In this document: positions 53,996 to 61,161 of the stretch, in pieces
Numbering within the stretch: position 1 is the first letter of the stretch
Layout: each line of letters begins with the position of its first letter
NCBI GenBank assembly: GCA_018672475.1
Contig: JABHFS010000107.1
Span: 1 to 64,000, forward strand
Length of the DNA stretch: 64,000 nucleotides
Source of the DNA: Gemmatimonadota bacterium
GTDB taxonomy: Bacteria; Latescibacterota; UBA2968; UBA8231
Direction: 5' to 3'
The notes under the pieces: model-generated
Seen by the model: only the letters and a program-made list of their open reading frames with translations
The model's database searches: none
Told to the model about the DNA's origin: nothing
Program-made: the position numbers and the translations under genes

Positions 53996-54092
53996 CAAAA
54001 GACAACAAAACCTGGCTGAGATGAAGCCAGGTTCGCACAGGGGATTCGTTACTGCAGGAGAGCCATAATGCGGTGGGGACCGCTTCTCTCGT
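53996..54092 (-). ncRNA. Candidate ~95-nt small RNA or dnaE leader with its own terminator
   Basis: A good promoter (54099-54127) fires leftward at about 54092. The transcript would contain GAGAG-aa-GCGGT-cccc-ACCGC...CTCTC as a two-tier hairpin, an unpaired linker, and an intrinsic terminator AACCTGGCT/AGCCAGGTT at 54009-54033 followed by TTTTGTTGTCTTTT on the minus strand. It contains no coding signal. It could be an independent small RNA or an attenuated leader 80 bases before dnaE. It matches neither the conserved core of SRP RNA nor tmRNA. Confidence 0.5.
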
Positions 54093-54098
54093 GGGTCA

Positions 54099-54127
54099 AA
54101 CATAGCCAATTTGAAATGGGAAGTCAA
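54099..54127 (-). promoter_or_regulatory. Consensus-like sigma70 promoter reading toward dnaE
   Basis: On the minus strand TTGACT (54127-54122) and TATGTT (54104-54099) are 17 bases apart. It precedes the candidate RNA and dnaE. Confidence 0.55.
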
Positions 54128-54698
54128 TTAACCTATTCATCAATTATCTATACTCATAAATTGTTATTATTAAATATCTTATGACAATATAGATAATTGT
54201 CTGAGAACGAACAGAACCCCGCCTTCCCTCTTGTTTTTTCGACGCTTACGCCCCGTCTTTTCCCTGTGATAAAAAAATTAAAAAAACCAGCCACCCTCTT
54301 TAATCGCATTAATCCTGCATAGAGAGCGATCGTGCAATACTTGCATTCGATGCAAAGGTTGACTCCGGGCAACACATACCCTTGAGCGATACTACAGTAT
54401 GAAGTATCGCCGTGGCCATCTCCTCCCTCCCCCGTGCCAAACCCCCCATCAGACCTTATATTCCATAGTCCTTGGGGCCAAAGCCGGAGGGGCGAGGATC
54501 TGCCGCAGGGGAAAACCACCCTAAGGCCATCGATTGAACCATAGCCCTCCCATTGCCCGTTAAGGTGCCTCGGCCACCCTGCTGCTGCGCCCTCCCACAA
54601 ATCAATGGGGCCGCCTTAGCTTTTCCCGGAGGCAGATCTTCGACCCGCAGACCACCGCCGAACTCATATAACGCATCACAAGCAAAAGACGCCAAAAC
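54128..54698. other. Gene-free region between dnaE leader and wecB
   Basis: AT-rich at 54128-54320, then GC-rich. It holds the dispersed repeat copy B (54478-54543) and no frame with recognisable protein similarity. The wecB promoter should lie near its right end but was not identified. Confidence 0.5.
54478..54543 (-). repeat. Dispersed repeat family 2, copy B
   Basis: Aligns with 9900-9969 at roughly three-quarters identity over about 67 bases. Both copies lie next to gene-poor or decayed DNA. In one minus-strand frame both would encode similar peptides (VQSMALGWFSPAADPRP and VQPLALGMLCPAVDPRP), but neither has a proper gene context. Confidence 0.5.
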
Positions 54699-55805
54699 TT
54701 GAAAATAGCAGTCGTCGCCGGCACCCGCCCCAACTTCATGAAAGTAGCCCCCATCCTCGCCGAATTACACCGGCACCCCGAAGAATTCACCCCCCTCTTT
54801 GTGCACACCGGCCAACACTACGACTACCAACTCTCCGAAGTCTTCGCAAAAGCCCTTGAACTGCCTGCACCCGATGCCCACCTCGACGTGGTCCGCGACA
54901 ATGTCGCGCAACAAATGGCCGACATTATCGCCAAATTCGATCGCTTCTTAGAAGAACGGCAACCCGACCTAGTGATGGTCGTCGGCGATGTCACCTCGAC
55001 GGCGGCCTGCGCCCTGGCCGCCGCGCAACGCTTCACGCCCGTCGCCCATGTCGAAGCCGGCCTGCGCAGCCGGGACCGCACCATGCCTGAGGAATTGAAC
55101 CGCCTAGTTGCCGATACACTCTCCGATCTGCTATTCACCTACTCCGCAGACGCCGACCAAAACCTGCTCGACGAAAATATCCCAACCGCTTGCATCCACC
55201 GCGTCGGCAATGTGATGATCGACACTCTATTGAATTTCCTACCGCAAGCCGAGGCCTCGCCGATCCTCGACGAATTGCAGCTCGAAGCACAGGGTTTTGC
55301 CCTCGTCACCATGCACCGGGCTTCCAATGTCGACAAGCCCGACACCCTCGCAGGCCTGCTCGACGCGCTCGACGCGATTCAACAACAATTGCCGGTCGTC
55401 TTCCCCGTGCATCCGCGCACGCGCAACCGGATCGAGGAATTCGGCTTCGCCGAGCGTTTCGACGCAATGCCGGGCTTGCGCCGCATCGAGCCTCTCGGTT
55501 ATTTCGAGATCATCCGCCTGCAGCAGACGGCGCGCCTGGCGATAACCGATTCGGCCGGCCTCGCCGAAGAAACCACCGCGCTCGGTGTGCCCTGCCTGAC
55601 GATGCGCGAAAACACCGAACGCCCCATAACCATCACCGAGGGCAGCAACCAACTCGTCGGCTGCGACCCAGAGCGCATCATCGCCGCCGTGGGCGCGATT
55701 CTCAAACAAGACCGTAAAACCGACTATCCCGTGCCCAAATTATGGGACGGCCAAAGCGCGCAACGCCTCGTCGCCGTCCTGCAACAGGGCATCGCGCGAC
55801 GCTGA
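54699..55805 (+). CDS. wecB: UDP-N-acetylglucosamine 2-epimerase (non-hydrolysing)
   Basis: 368 residues from TTG 54699 ([20 protein letters not shown]). Family motifs: [70 protein letters not shown]-like [28 protein letters not shown]. It interconverts UDP-GlcNAc and UDP-ManNAc for surface polysaccharides. It lies 22 bases before the UDP-sugar decarboxylase-like gene. Confidence 0.94.
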   Translation: MKIAVVAGTRPNFMKVAPILAELHRHPEEFTPLFVHTGQHYDYQLSEVFAKALELPAPDAHLDVVRDNVAQQMADIIAKFDRFLEERQPDLVMVVGDVTSTAACALAAAQRFTPVAHVEAGLRSRDRTMPEELNRLVADTLSDLLFTYSADADQNLLDENIPTACIHRVGNVMIDTLLNFLPQAEASPILDELQLEAQGFALVTMHRASNVDKPDTLAGLLDALDAIQQQLPVVFPVHPRTRNRIEEFGFAERFDAMPGLRRIEPLGYFEIIRLQQTARLAITDSAGLAEETTALGVPCLTMRENTERPITITEGSNQLVGCDPERIIAAVGAILKQDRKTDYPVPKLWDGQSAQRLVAVLQQGIARR

Positions 55806-55827
55806 ATTCATAAAGGAGGAAATTACA

Positions 55828-56772
55828 ATGCGTATACTCATCACCGGCGGCGCCGGTTTCCTCGGCTCGCACTTGAGCGATCTCTTGTTGGCCGAAGGCC
55901 ATGAAATCATCTGCATGGACAACTTTCTCACCGGCCGACCGGAAAATGTCGCCCACCTCATCGGCAACCCCAATTTTCAGTTAATCGCGTATGACGTCAC
56001 AAACTACATCCATGTCGACGGCCCCCTGGATTTCATTCTCCACCTCGCCAGCCCGGCCAGCCCGGTCGATTTCGAAAACCTCGGCATCAAGATTCTCAAA
56101 GTCGGCGCCCTGGGCACGCACAAAACTCTGGGATTGGCCGTGGCGAAGAAGGCCAAATTTCTGCTGACGTCCACTTCGGAAGTCTATGGCGACCCACTGG
56201 TACACCCGCAGTCGGAAGATTATCTCGGCAATGTGGACCCCATCGGCATGCGCGGCGTCTACGACGAGGCCAAACGCTTCGCCGAAGCCATGACAATGGC
56301 TTACCACCGCCTGCACGGGGTCGACGTGCGTATCGTGCGCATCTTCAACACCTACGGCGAGCGCATGCGCCAAGACGACGGCCGGGCCATCCCCAACTTC
56401 GTCTCCCAGGCTCTCACCGGACAGGATCTGACGGTCTACGGCGACGGCAGCCAGACACGCAGCATCTGCCACTACAGCGATTTGATCGCCGGCATCTACA
56501 AACTCATGCAATCCGATGTCACCACGCCGGTCAATATCGGCAACCCCTACGAAATAACGATGCTGGACCTCGCCAACAAGATCGTCGAAATGACCGGCTC
56601 GCAAAGCCGCGTCGCCTTTCACGACTTGCCCAAATCGCACGGCAACGACCCCAAGGTGCGCCTGCCCGATATCACTAAGGCCCGCACCCACCTCGATTGG
56701 GAACCCAAGGTCAGCCCCGACGAAGGACTTAGCCGGACCATCGAGTGGTTTAAGAAAGAACTGGGTAAATAA
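55828..56772 (+). CDS. UDP-glucuronate decarboxylase-like nucleotide-sugar SDR
   Basis: 314 residues of extended SDR. NAD motif [10 protein letters not shown] (7-16), catalytic [10 protein letters not shown], and YDEAK at 145-149, the YDE[AG]KR form typical of UDP-xylose synthase rather than Gal[24 protein letters not shown] and [13 protein letters not shown] complete the match. AAGGAGGAAA precedes the ATG. It would convert UDP-glucuronate to UDP-xylose for a surface glycan, alongside wecB. A UDP-glucuronate 4-epimerase role is less likely. Confidence 0.89.
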   Translation: MRILITGGAGFLGSHLSDLLLAEGHEIICMDNFLTGRPENVAHLIGNPNFQLIAYDVTNYIHVDGPLDFILHLASPASPVDFENLGIKILKVGALGTHKTLGLAVAKKAKFLLTSTSEVYGDPLVHPQSEDYLGNVDPIGMRGVYDEAKRFAEAMTMAYHRLHGVDVRIVRIFNTYGERMRQDDGRAIPNFVSQALTGQDLTVYGDGSQTRSICHYSDLIAGIYKLMQSDVTTPVNIGNPYEITMLDLANKIVEMTGSQSRVAFHDLPKSHGNDPKVRLPDITKARTHLDWEPKVSPDEGLSRTIEWFKKELGK

Positions 56773-56774
56773 CT

Positions 56775-57650
56775 ATGTCCAACTTTAGCCTAAAGGCTAA
56801 CGATCTCGGCTTCGAGATCCACGACGCGCATTCGGTGCCCGATCGACCGATCGCCGTCTACCGCGCCAGCGAAGAATTGCCGCGCAGCGACTCGCCAAAA
56901 CCCTGCTTTGATCCGCTCTACACTTCGTCAGGCCAGTTGGTCACCGAATACCGGCCCGACGACCATATCTGGCACACTGGCCTTTACTTCGGCTGGGTTC
57001 ACGTCAACAACGCCAATCTGTGGGGCGGCCCGTGGTATGTGCCGGAGGAAAAAAAATACGTGCATGTGGAAAACAGCCACGGCATCCAACGCCACGACAG
57101 CTTCTCGATCTTTGGCGTCAGCAACAAAAACGTCGCATCGGTCGACGAGGAGCTTTCATGGCTCGATGCGGCCGACCAACCCATGGCAATCGAATCGCGC
57201 TCTTTCCGCGTCAGTGCCGTCGAGGGCGGTTATCGCTATCTAATCTCCACCCACATACAGCCGGCCCTCGACGAACTAGTCATGGGCGCGTCACGCGCAG
57301 CCCGCTATTCAGGTTTGGAATTGCGCATGGGGCCGCCGTTCGCCGATGCCGAACACTATTGCAGCGAAGGCCGGCAAGGCCACGAAAACATCATGAAGCA
57401 ACACGCGCGCTGGGTCGGTGCCCGCGGCGCGACCGGCGGATTTGTCGCAATGATGGACCATCCCTCCAATCCGCGGCATCCCGTCACCTGGTTCACCCGC
57501 AAAAACCTGCTGGGCGCCGGTTTATTAATGGAAGAAGACCTAGTCGTTACCCGTAGCCAACCACTAGGTTTGCGCTATGCCTTCTTCGTACTCGACGCAG
57601 ATCCAGGCGCCGAACAAGTCGAAGCGTTTTATACCGACTTTGCGAGTTGA
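56775..57650 (+). CDS. PmoA family (DUF6807) protein
   Basis: 291 residues. RPIAVYRASEE, PCFDPLYTSSGQLVTEYRPDDHIWHTGLYFGWVHVNNANLWGG, and GATGGFVAMMDHPSNPRHPVTWFTRKN are the family's conserved blocks. It is probably a soluble beta-sandwich protein; homologues are named after a 'methane oxygenase PmoA' hit but the real activity is unknown and members occur in sugar-degradation gene sets. It starts 2 bases after the upstream stop and ends at a terminator. Confidence 0.8.
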   Translation: MSNFSLKANDLGFEIHDAHSVPDRPIAVYRASEELPRSDSPKPCFDPLYTSSGQLVTEYRPDDHIWHTGLYFGWVHVNNANLWGGPWYVPEEKKYVHVENSHGIQRHDSFSIFGVSNKNVASVDEELSWLDAADQPMAIESRSFRVSAVEGGYRYLISTHIQPALDELVMGASRAARYSGLELRMGPPFADAEHYCSEGRQGHENIMKQHARWVGARGATGGFVAMMDHPSNPRHPVTWFTRKNLLGAGLLMEEDLVVTRSQPLGLRYAFFVLDADPGAEQVEAFYTDFAS

Positions 57651-57692
57651 CAAAGACATTTAGCCCAGTATAATCAGCTGATACCAGGAATG

Positions 57693-57725
57693 AATCACCT
57701 GATTGGCTTGTCTAATTAGGTGATT
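57693..57725 (+). terminator. Intrinsic terminator of the wecB unit
   Basis: AATCACCT-g-ATT pairs with AAT-t-AGGTGATT around a 9-base loop and leads into TTTTCTTGT. It follows the PmoA-like stop by 43 bases. Confidence 0.7.
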
Positions 57726-57801
57726 TTCTTGTCATACTTTAATAAAATCATAAACAGCCTCTTATGACCTATTGCGAAATTTTCTCTTGCCATGACTTAT
57801 T

Positions 57802-57830
57802 TCAAACGGATGATTCAATCATACGTTTGA
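57802..57830. promoter_or_regulatory. Palindromic operator for the TetR repressor
   Basis: A 29-base inverted repeat (TCAAACG-x-ATGATT...AATCAT-x-CGTTTGA) is symmetrical at all but two outer positions and the centre. It ends 18 bases before the tetR start, where binding would block transcription of the whole efflux operon. Confidence 0.75.
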
Positions 57831-57848
57831 TTTAAAATTGCGAGCTCT

Positions 57849-58490
57849 ATGACAACCACTACACCACATACCCGAGACCGGCTTTTAGACTCTGCCGAAC
57901 GCCTCTTCGCCGAAAACGGCGTCGACGCGACATCACTGCGCCATATTACTAACGACGCCGAAGCAAACCTCGCTTCGGTCAACTACCATTTCGGCTCCAA
58001 AGAAGAACTCTTTCGCCAGGTCTTTGCCCGCCGTATCGGCCCCATCAACCAAGAGCGCCTGCGTTTGCTCGACAACTGCGAGGCACAGGGTACGCCTTCA
58101 CTCGAGTGCGTACTCGAAGCTTTTTTAGCCCCTACGTTGCGCCTCCGCTCAGATCCCGAGCAAGGTGGCGAGCATTTCATGTGTCTGATGGGCCGGCTGT
58201 TTAGCGAACCTACCGAGTGGAAAACGATACTTATGGAAGAATTCAACGAGATCTTCCAACGCTTCAGTACTGCCCTGCAAATCGCCCTACCCGAGCACGC
58301 CCCGCTAGACCTCACTTGGCACCTATTTTTCACTATCGGCGCAATGGCCCATTTGATGACCGCCGGCGACCTGCTCAAGACCTTCACCCAAGATCGCTGC
58401 GATCCGGCCGATGTCGAAGGCACATTGCGGCGGCTCGTCGACTTTAGCGCCGCGGGTTTTCGTGGCACTTCCCGTGGAGAATCACCATGA
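57849..58490 (+). CDS. TetR/AcrR-family repressor of the efflux operon
   Basis: 213 residues. N-terminal helix-turn-helix: TRDRLLDSAERLFAENGVDATSLRHITNDAEANLASVNYHFGSKEELFRQVF, which is the TetR signature. The variable ligand domain follows and its C-terminal part (LTWHLFFTIGAMAHLMTAGDLLK) resembles CecR-like regulators. The palindrome just upstream points to autoregulation. It overlaps the outer-membrane component by 4 bases, so it is cotranscribed with the pump it controls. Confidence 0.93.
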   Translation: MTTTTPHTRDRLLDSAERLFAENGVDATSLRHITNDAEANLASVNYHFGSKEELFRQVFARRIGPINQERLRLLDNCEAQGTPSLECVLEAFLAPTLRLRSDPEQGGEHFMCLMGRLFSEPTEWKTILMEEFNEIFQRFSTALQIALPEHAPLDLTWHLFFTIGAMAHLMTAGDLLKTFTQDRCDPADVEGTLRRLVDFSAAGFRGTSRGESP

Positions 58491-59914
58491 AGCGCGCACT
58501 ACCCTTAGCCCTATCCGCATTCCTGCTGTCGTGCGCCTCGGCGCCCCAGGTCGAATATCCAGACCTCGACCTGGCGACCCCGGCGAACTGGACCGCCTCC
58601 ACTCCGGCCGGCGGTATCGCCGACGATTGGTGGCGCGACCTCGGTACCACGCGACTCGACAGTCTCATCACCCAAGCCCTTGCGCAGAACTACGATCTCA
58701 AAGGCACGGCCACCCGCCTGGCCCAAGCTCAGGCCCAGGCCATTGCCGCCGGCGCGCCGCTGCTGCCGCAGCTCAGCGGCAGCGGCAATGGCTCGAAGCG
58801 CAAACAAAACTTCGTCGGCTTTCCGATTCCCGGTAGTGCCGGCCAGGTCCTAAGTTCTACCAGCACCAGCTACGGCGTCAATTTGAACCTGAGCTGGGAA
58901 GTCGACTTGTGGGGCCGATTACGCGCCGGCACGCAAGCCGCCATAGCCGACGCACAAGCCGCCGAAGCCGATTGGGCCGGCGCCCGCCTCTCGCTCGCCG
59001 CACAAACCGCGCGCGCCTATTTTGCCGCCGTCGAGGCCGGCCGCCAAGTCGAACTGGCACACGCCACGGTCGAAAACTACCGCGTATCCACCGAGCAAAT
59101 CCAACGCCGCTACCGCCGCGGACTGCGCTCCTCGCTAGACTTGCGCCTAGGCCGTTCGAGCCTGGCCGCCGCCCAAGCCACGCTCGAGCAACGACGGCAA
59201 CAACAGGATATTTCCCTGCGGCAGCTCGAACTGCTGCTCGGCCGCTATCCCAGCGCCAGCATCGTCGTCGGTAGCGAATTACCCGCCGTCAATGGCGCAG
59301 TGCCTGCCGGCCTACCCGCCGACCTAATCGCGCGGCGGCCCGATCTGATCGCCGCCGAACGCCGTCTCGCCGCCGCCGACCGCCGACTAGTACGCGCCCG
59401 GCGAGCACTCTTGCCGAGCATCAGCCTGACCACCTCAACCGGCCGTTCATCGAGCGCGCTCAGTGATCTGCTCGACGGCGACTTCTCCGTCTGGAACCTC
59501 GTCGGCAATATTAGCCAGCCCTTCTTGCAGGGAGGGCGTCTGCGCGCCGGTGTCGATCAGGCCGCTGGAGCCGCCGAAGGCGCGCTCTTCGGCTATGCAC
59601 AAAGCGCGTTGCGCGCCTACGGCGAAGTCGAAACGAGACTCAGCGCCGAGGGCTTTCTCGCCGACCAGGAACAGGCGCTGGCCACCGCCGCGACCGAGGC
59701 AACCGCCGCCCGCGTCCTCGCCGAAGAGCGCTATGCCAGAGGCTTGTCCAATCTGATTACCCTACTCGAATCCCAGCGCCGGGCCTTCGACGCGCAAAGC
59801 CGCCTGCTCAGTATCAAACGCCAACGCCTCGACGCCCGCGTCAACCTCTATCTGGCGCTCGGCGGCGGCTTTAACGATTCAACCCCATCCCAGCACGCAG
59901 AGGTTTCGCAATGA
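58487..59914 (+). CDS. Outer-membrane efflux lipoprotein (NodT/OprM type)
   Basis: 475 residues. Signal with lipobox LLSC, lipidated Cys16. Two outer-membrane-factor repeats with long helices: WWRDLGTTRLDSLITQALAQNYDLKGTATRLAQAQAQAIAAGAPLLPQL and LNLSWEVDLWGRLRAG; second half LPADLIARRPDLIAAERRLAAADRRLVRARRALLPSISLTTSTG. Forms a trimeric channel across outer membrane and periplasm with the adaptor and RND pump encoded downstream. ATGA overlaps with both neighbours. Confidence 0.95.
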   Translation: MKRALPLALSAFLLSCASAPQVEYPDLDLATPANWTASTPAGGIADDWWRDLGTTRLDSLITQALAQNYDLKGTATRLAQAQAQAIAAGAPLLPQLSGSGNGSKRKQNFVGFPIPGSAGQVLSSTSTSYGVNLNLSWEVDLWGRLRAGTQAAIADAQAAEADWAGARLSLAAQTARAYFAAVEAGRQVELAHATVENYRVSTEQIQRRYRRGLRSSLDLRLGRSSLAAAQATLEQRRQQQDISLRQLELLLGRYPSASIVVGSELPAVNGAVPAGLPADLIARRPDLIAAERRLAAADRRLVRARRALLPSISLTTSTGRSSSALSDLLDGDFSVWNLVGNISQPFLQGGRLRAGVDQAAGAAEGALFGYAQSALRAYGEVETRLSAEGFLADQEQALATAATEATAARVLAEERYARGLSNLITLLESQRRAFDAQSRLLSIKRQRLDARVNLYLALGGGFNDSTPSQHAEVSQ

Positions 59915-61161
59915 TACGCATTTTAAGAATACTGTTGCCCATATTCATCCTTGCCGTCGGTTTCGGAGCCTTCAGCTTATTAGCCTCGATGAGCGAGCCG
60001 CCCCAGCGGGCTGAACGCGTCTATCTCGGCCCACTCGTCGAAGTCATCGCCGCCCCTCCGCAAAAAGTCCAGGTCATAGTCGAGGGCCAGGGCACCGTCC
60101 GCCCAGACGCCCAGGTCAATCTAGTGCCTCAGGTTTCCGGTGTCGTCGTATGGAAGGCCGCCGAGTTCGAACCCGGCGGCTCCTTCGCCAAAGGCGATCT
60201 GCTCTTCGAGGTCGACCCGCGCGACTACCAGCTCTCCGCCGCCCAAGCCGACGCACAGGTCGCGCAGGCCCGCTACCAGCTCGAACTGGCACAGGAAGAG
60301 GCTGCCATCGCCCGCCAGGAATGGGAGCGGATCCGCACCGAGGGCGAAGAGCCTACTAACTTAGTGCTGCGCAAACCCCAGTTGCGCGCCGCCGAAGCCA
60401 ATTTACAAAGCGCAGAAGCCCGCTACGCGGAAACGCAACTGCGCCTCGAACGCACCAAAGTCTACGCGCCCTTTAACGGCCGGGTGCGCAGCGCCGCCGT
60501 CGATGTCGGCCAGCATCTCAACGCCGGCCAATCGATCGCGCAAATCTACAGTATAGAAAAAGCCGAGATCGTCGTGCCCGTGCCGGATGAAGACCTCGGG
60601 TGGTTTACCCTACCCTTTCCTATAAAAATTACCGCACAGAACGCGCCCGGCGACCACTCGGTCTATAACCCCAACGTCGAAGGCGGCGCGCAATCCTACT
60701 CCTTCGCCCGCGAAGGCGCCAGCGCGATGATCAACGGCTCGTTCGCCGGCCGCAGCCACCAGTGGAACGGACGCGTGATCCGCACCGAAGGCGAGTTGGA
60801 TCCACAAAGCCGCATGGCCCGGCTGGTCGTCGAGGTAGATGCGCCCTACGGCGGCATCGCCGAGGGCATCCCACCACTGACGATTGGCATGTTCGTCGAC
60901 GTGGCCATTGCTGGCCGCCATGTAGACGGGGTTCGCATCTTACCGCGCGCCGCGGTGCGCCAGGGCGACCGGGTCTGGGTCGTCGGCCCCGACGGCAAAT
61001 TGCGCGTGCGCCAGGCGCAGGTCGTGCGCACGATCGAGGACGAGGTGCTCACCTATCTCGACCTAGAAAAAAATGAACGCGTCATCGTCTCGCAGCTCAG
61101 CGGCGTAACCGACGGCATGCAGGTGCGTCTAACGGTCAACAACGAGGAGGCCGGATCATGA
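59911..61161 (+). CDS. RND efflux periplasmic adaptor (HlyD/AcrA family)
   Basis: 416 residues with an N-terminal membrane anchor (LRILLPIFILAVGFGAFSLLA). Lipoyl half motif VSGVVVWKAAEFEPGGSFAKGDLLFEVDPRDYQ, coiled-coil hairpin 110-180 (QLELAQEEAAIARQEWERI ... NLQSAEARYAETQ), and returning lipoyl YAPFNGRVRSAAVDVGQHLNAGQ. A beta-barrel and membrane-proximal domain follow. Links the pump to the outer-membrane channel. Overlaps both neighbours by 4 bases. Confidence 0.95.
   Translation: MIRILRILLPIFILAVGFGAFSLLASMSEPPQRAERVYLGPLVEVIAAPPQKVQVIVEGQGTVRPDAQVNLVPQVSGVVVWKAAEFEPGGSFAKGDLLFEVDPRDYQLSAAQADAQVAQARYQLELAQEEAAIARQEWERIRTEGEEPTNLVLRKPQLRAAEANLQSAEARYAETQLRLERTKVYAPFNGRVRSAAVDVGQHLNAGQSIAQIYSIEKAEIVVPVPDEDLGWFTLPFPIKITAQNAPGDHSVYNPNVEGGAQSYSFAREGASAMINGSFAGRSHQWNGRVIRTEGELDPQSRMARLVVEVDAPYGGIAEGIPPLTIGMFVDVAIAGRHVDGVRILPRAAVRQGDRVWVVGPDGKLRVRQAQVVRTIEDEVLTYLDLEKNERVIVSQLSGVTDGMQVRLTVNNEEAGS

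Noticed and set aside
53996-54092. Identity as SRP RNA (4.5S) or tmRNA
   Set aside because: The conserved SRP core GGTCAGG..GGAAGGAAGCAGCC and tmRNA tRNA-like ends are absent.
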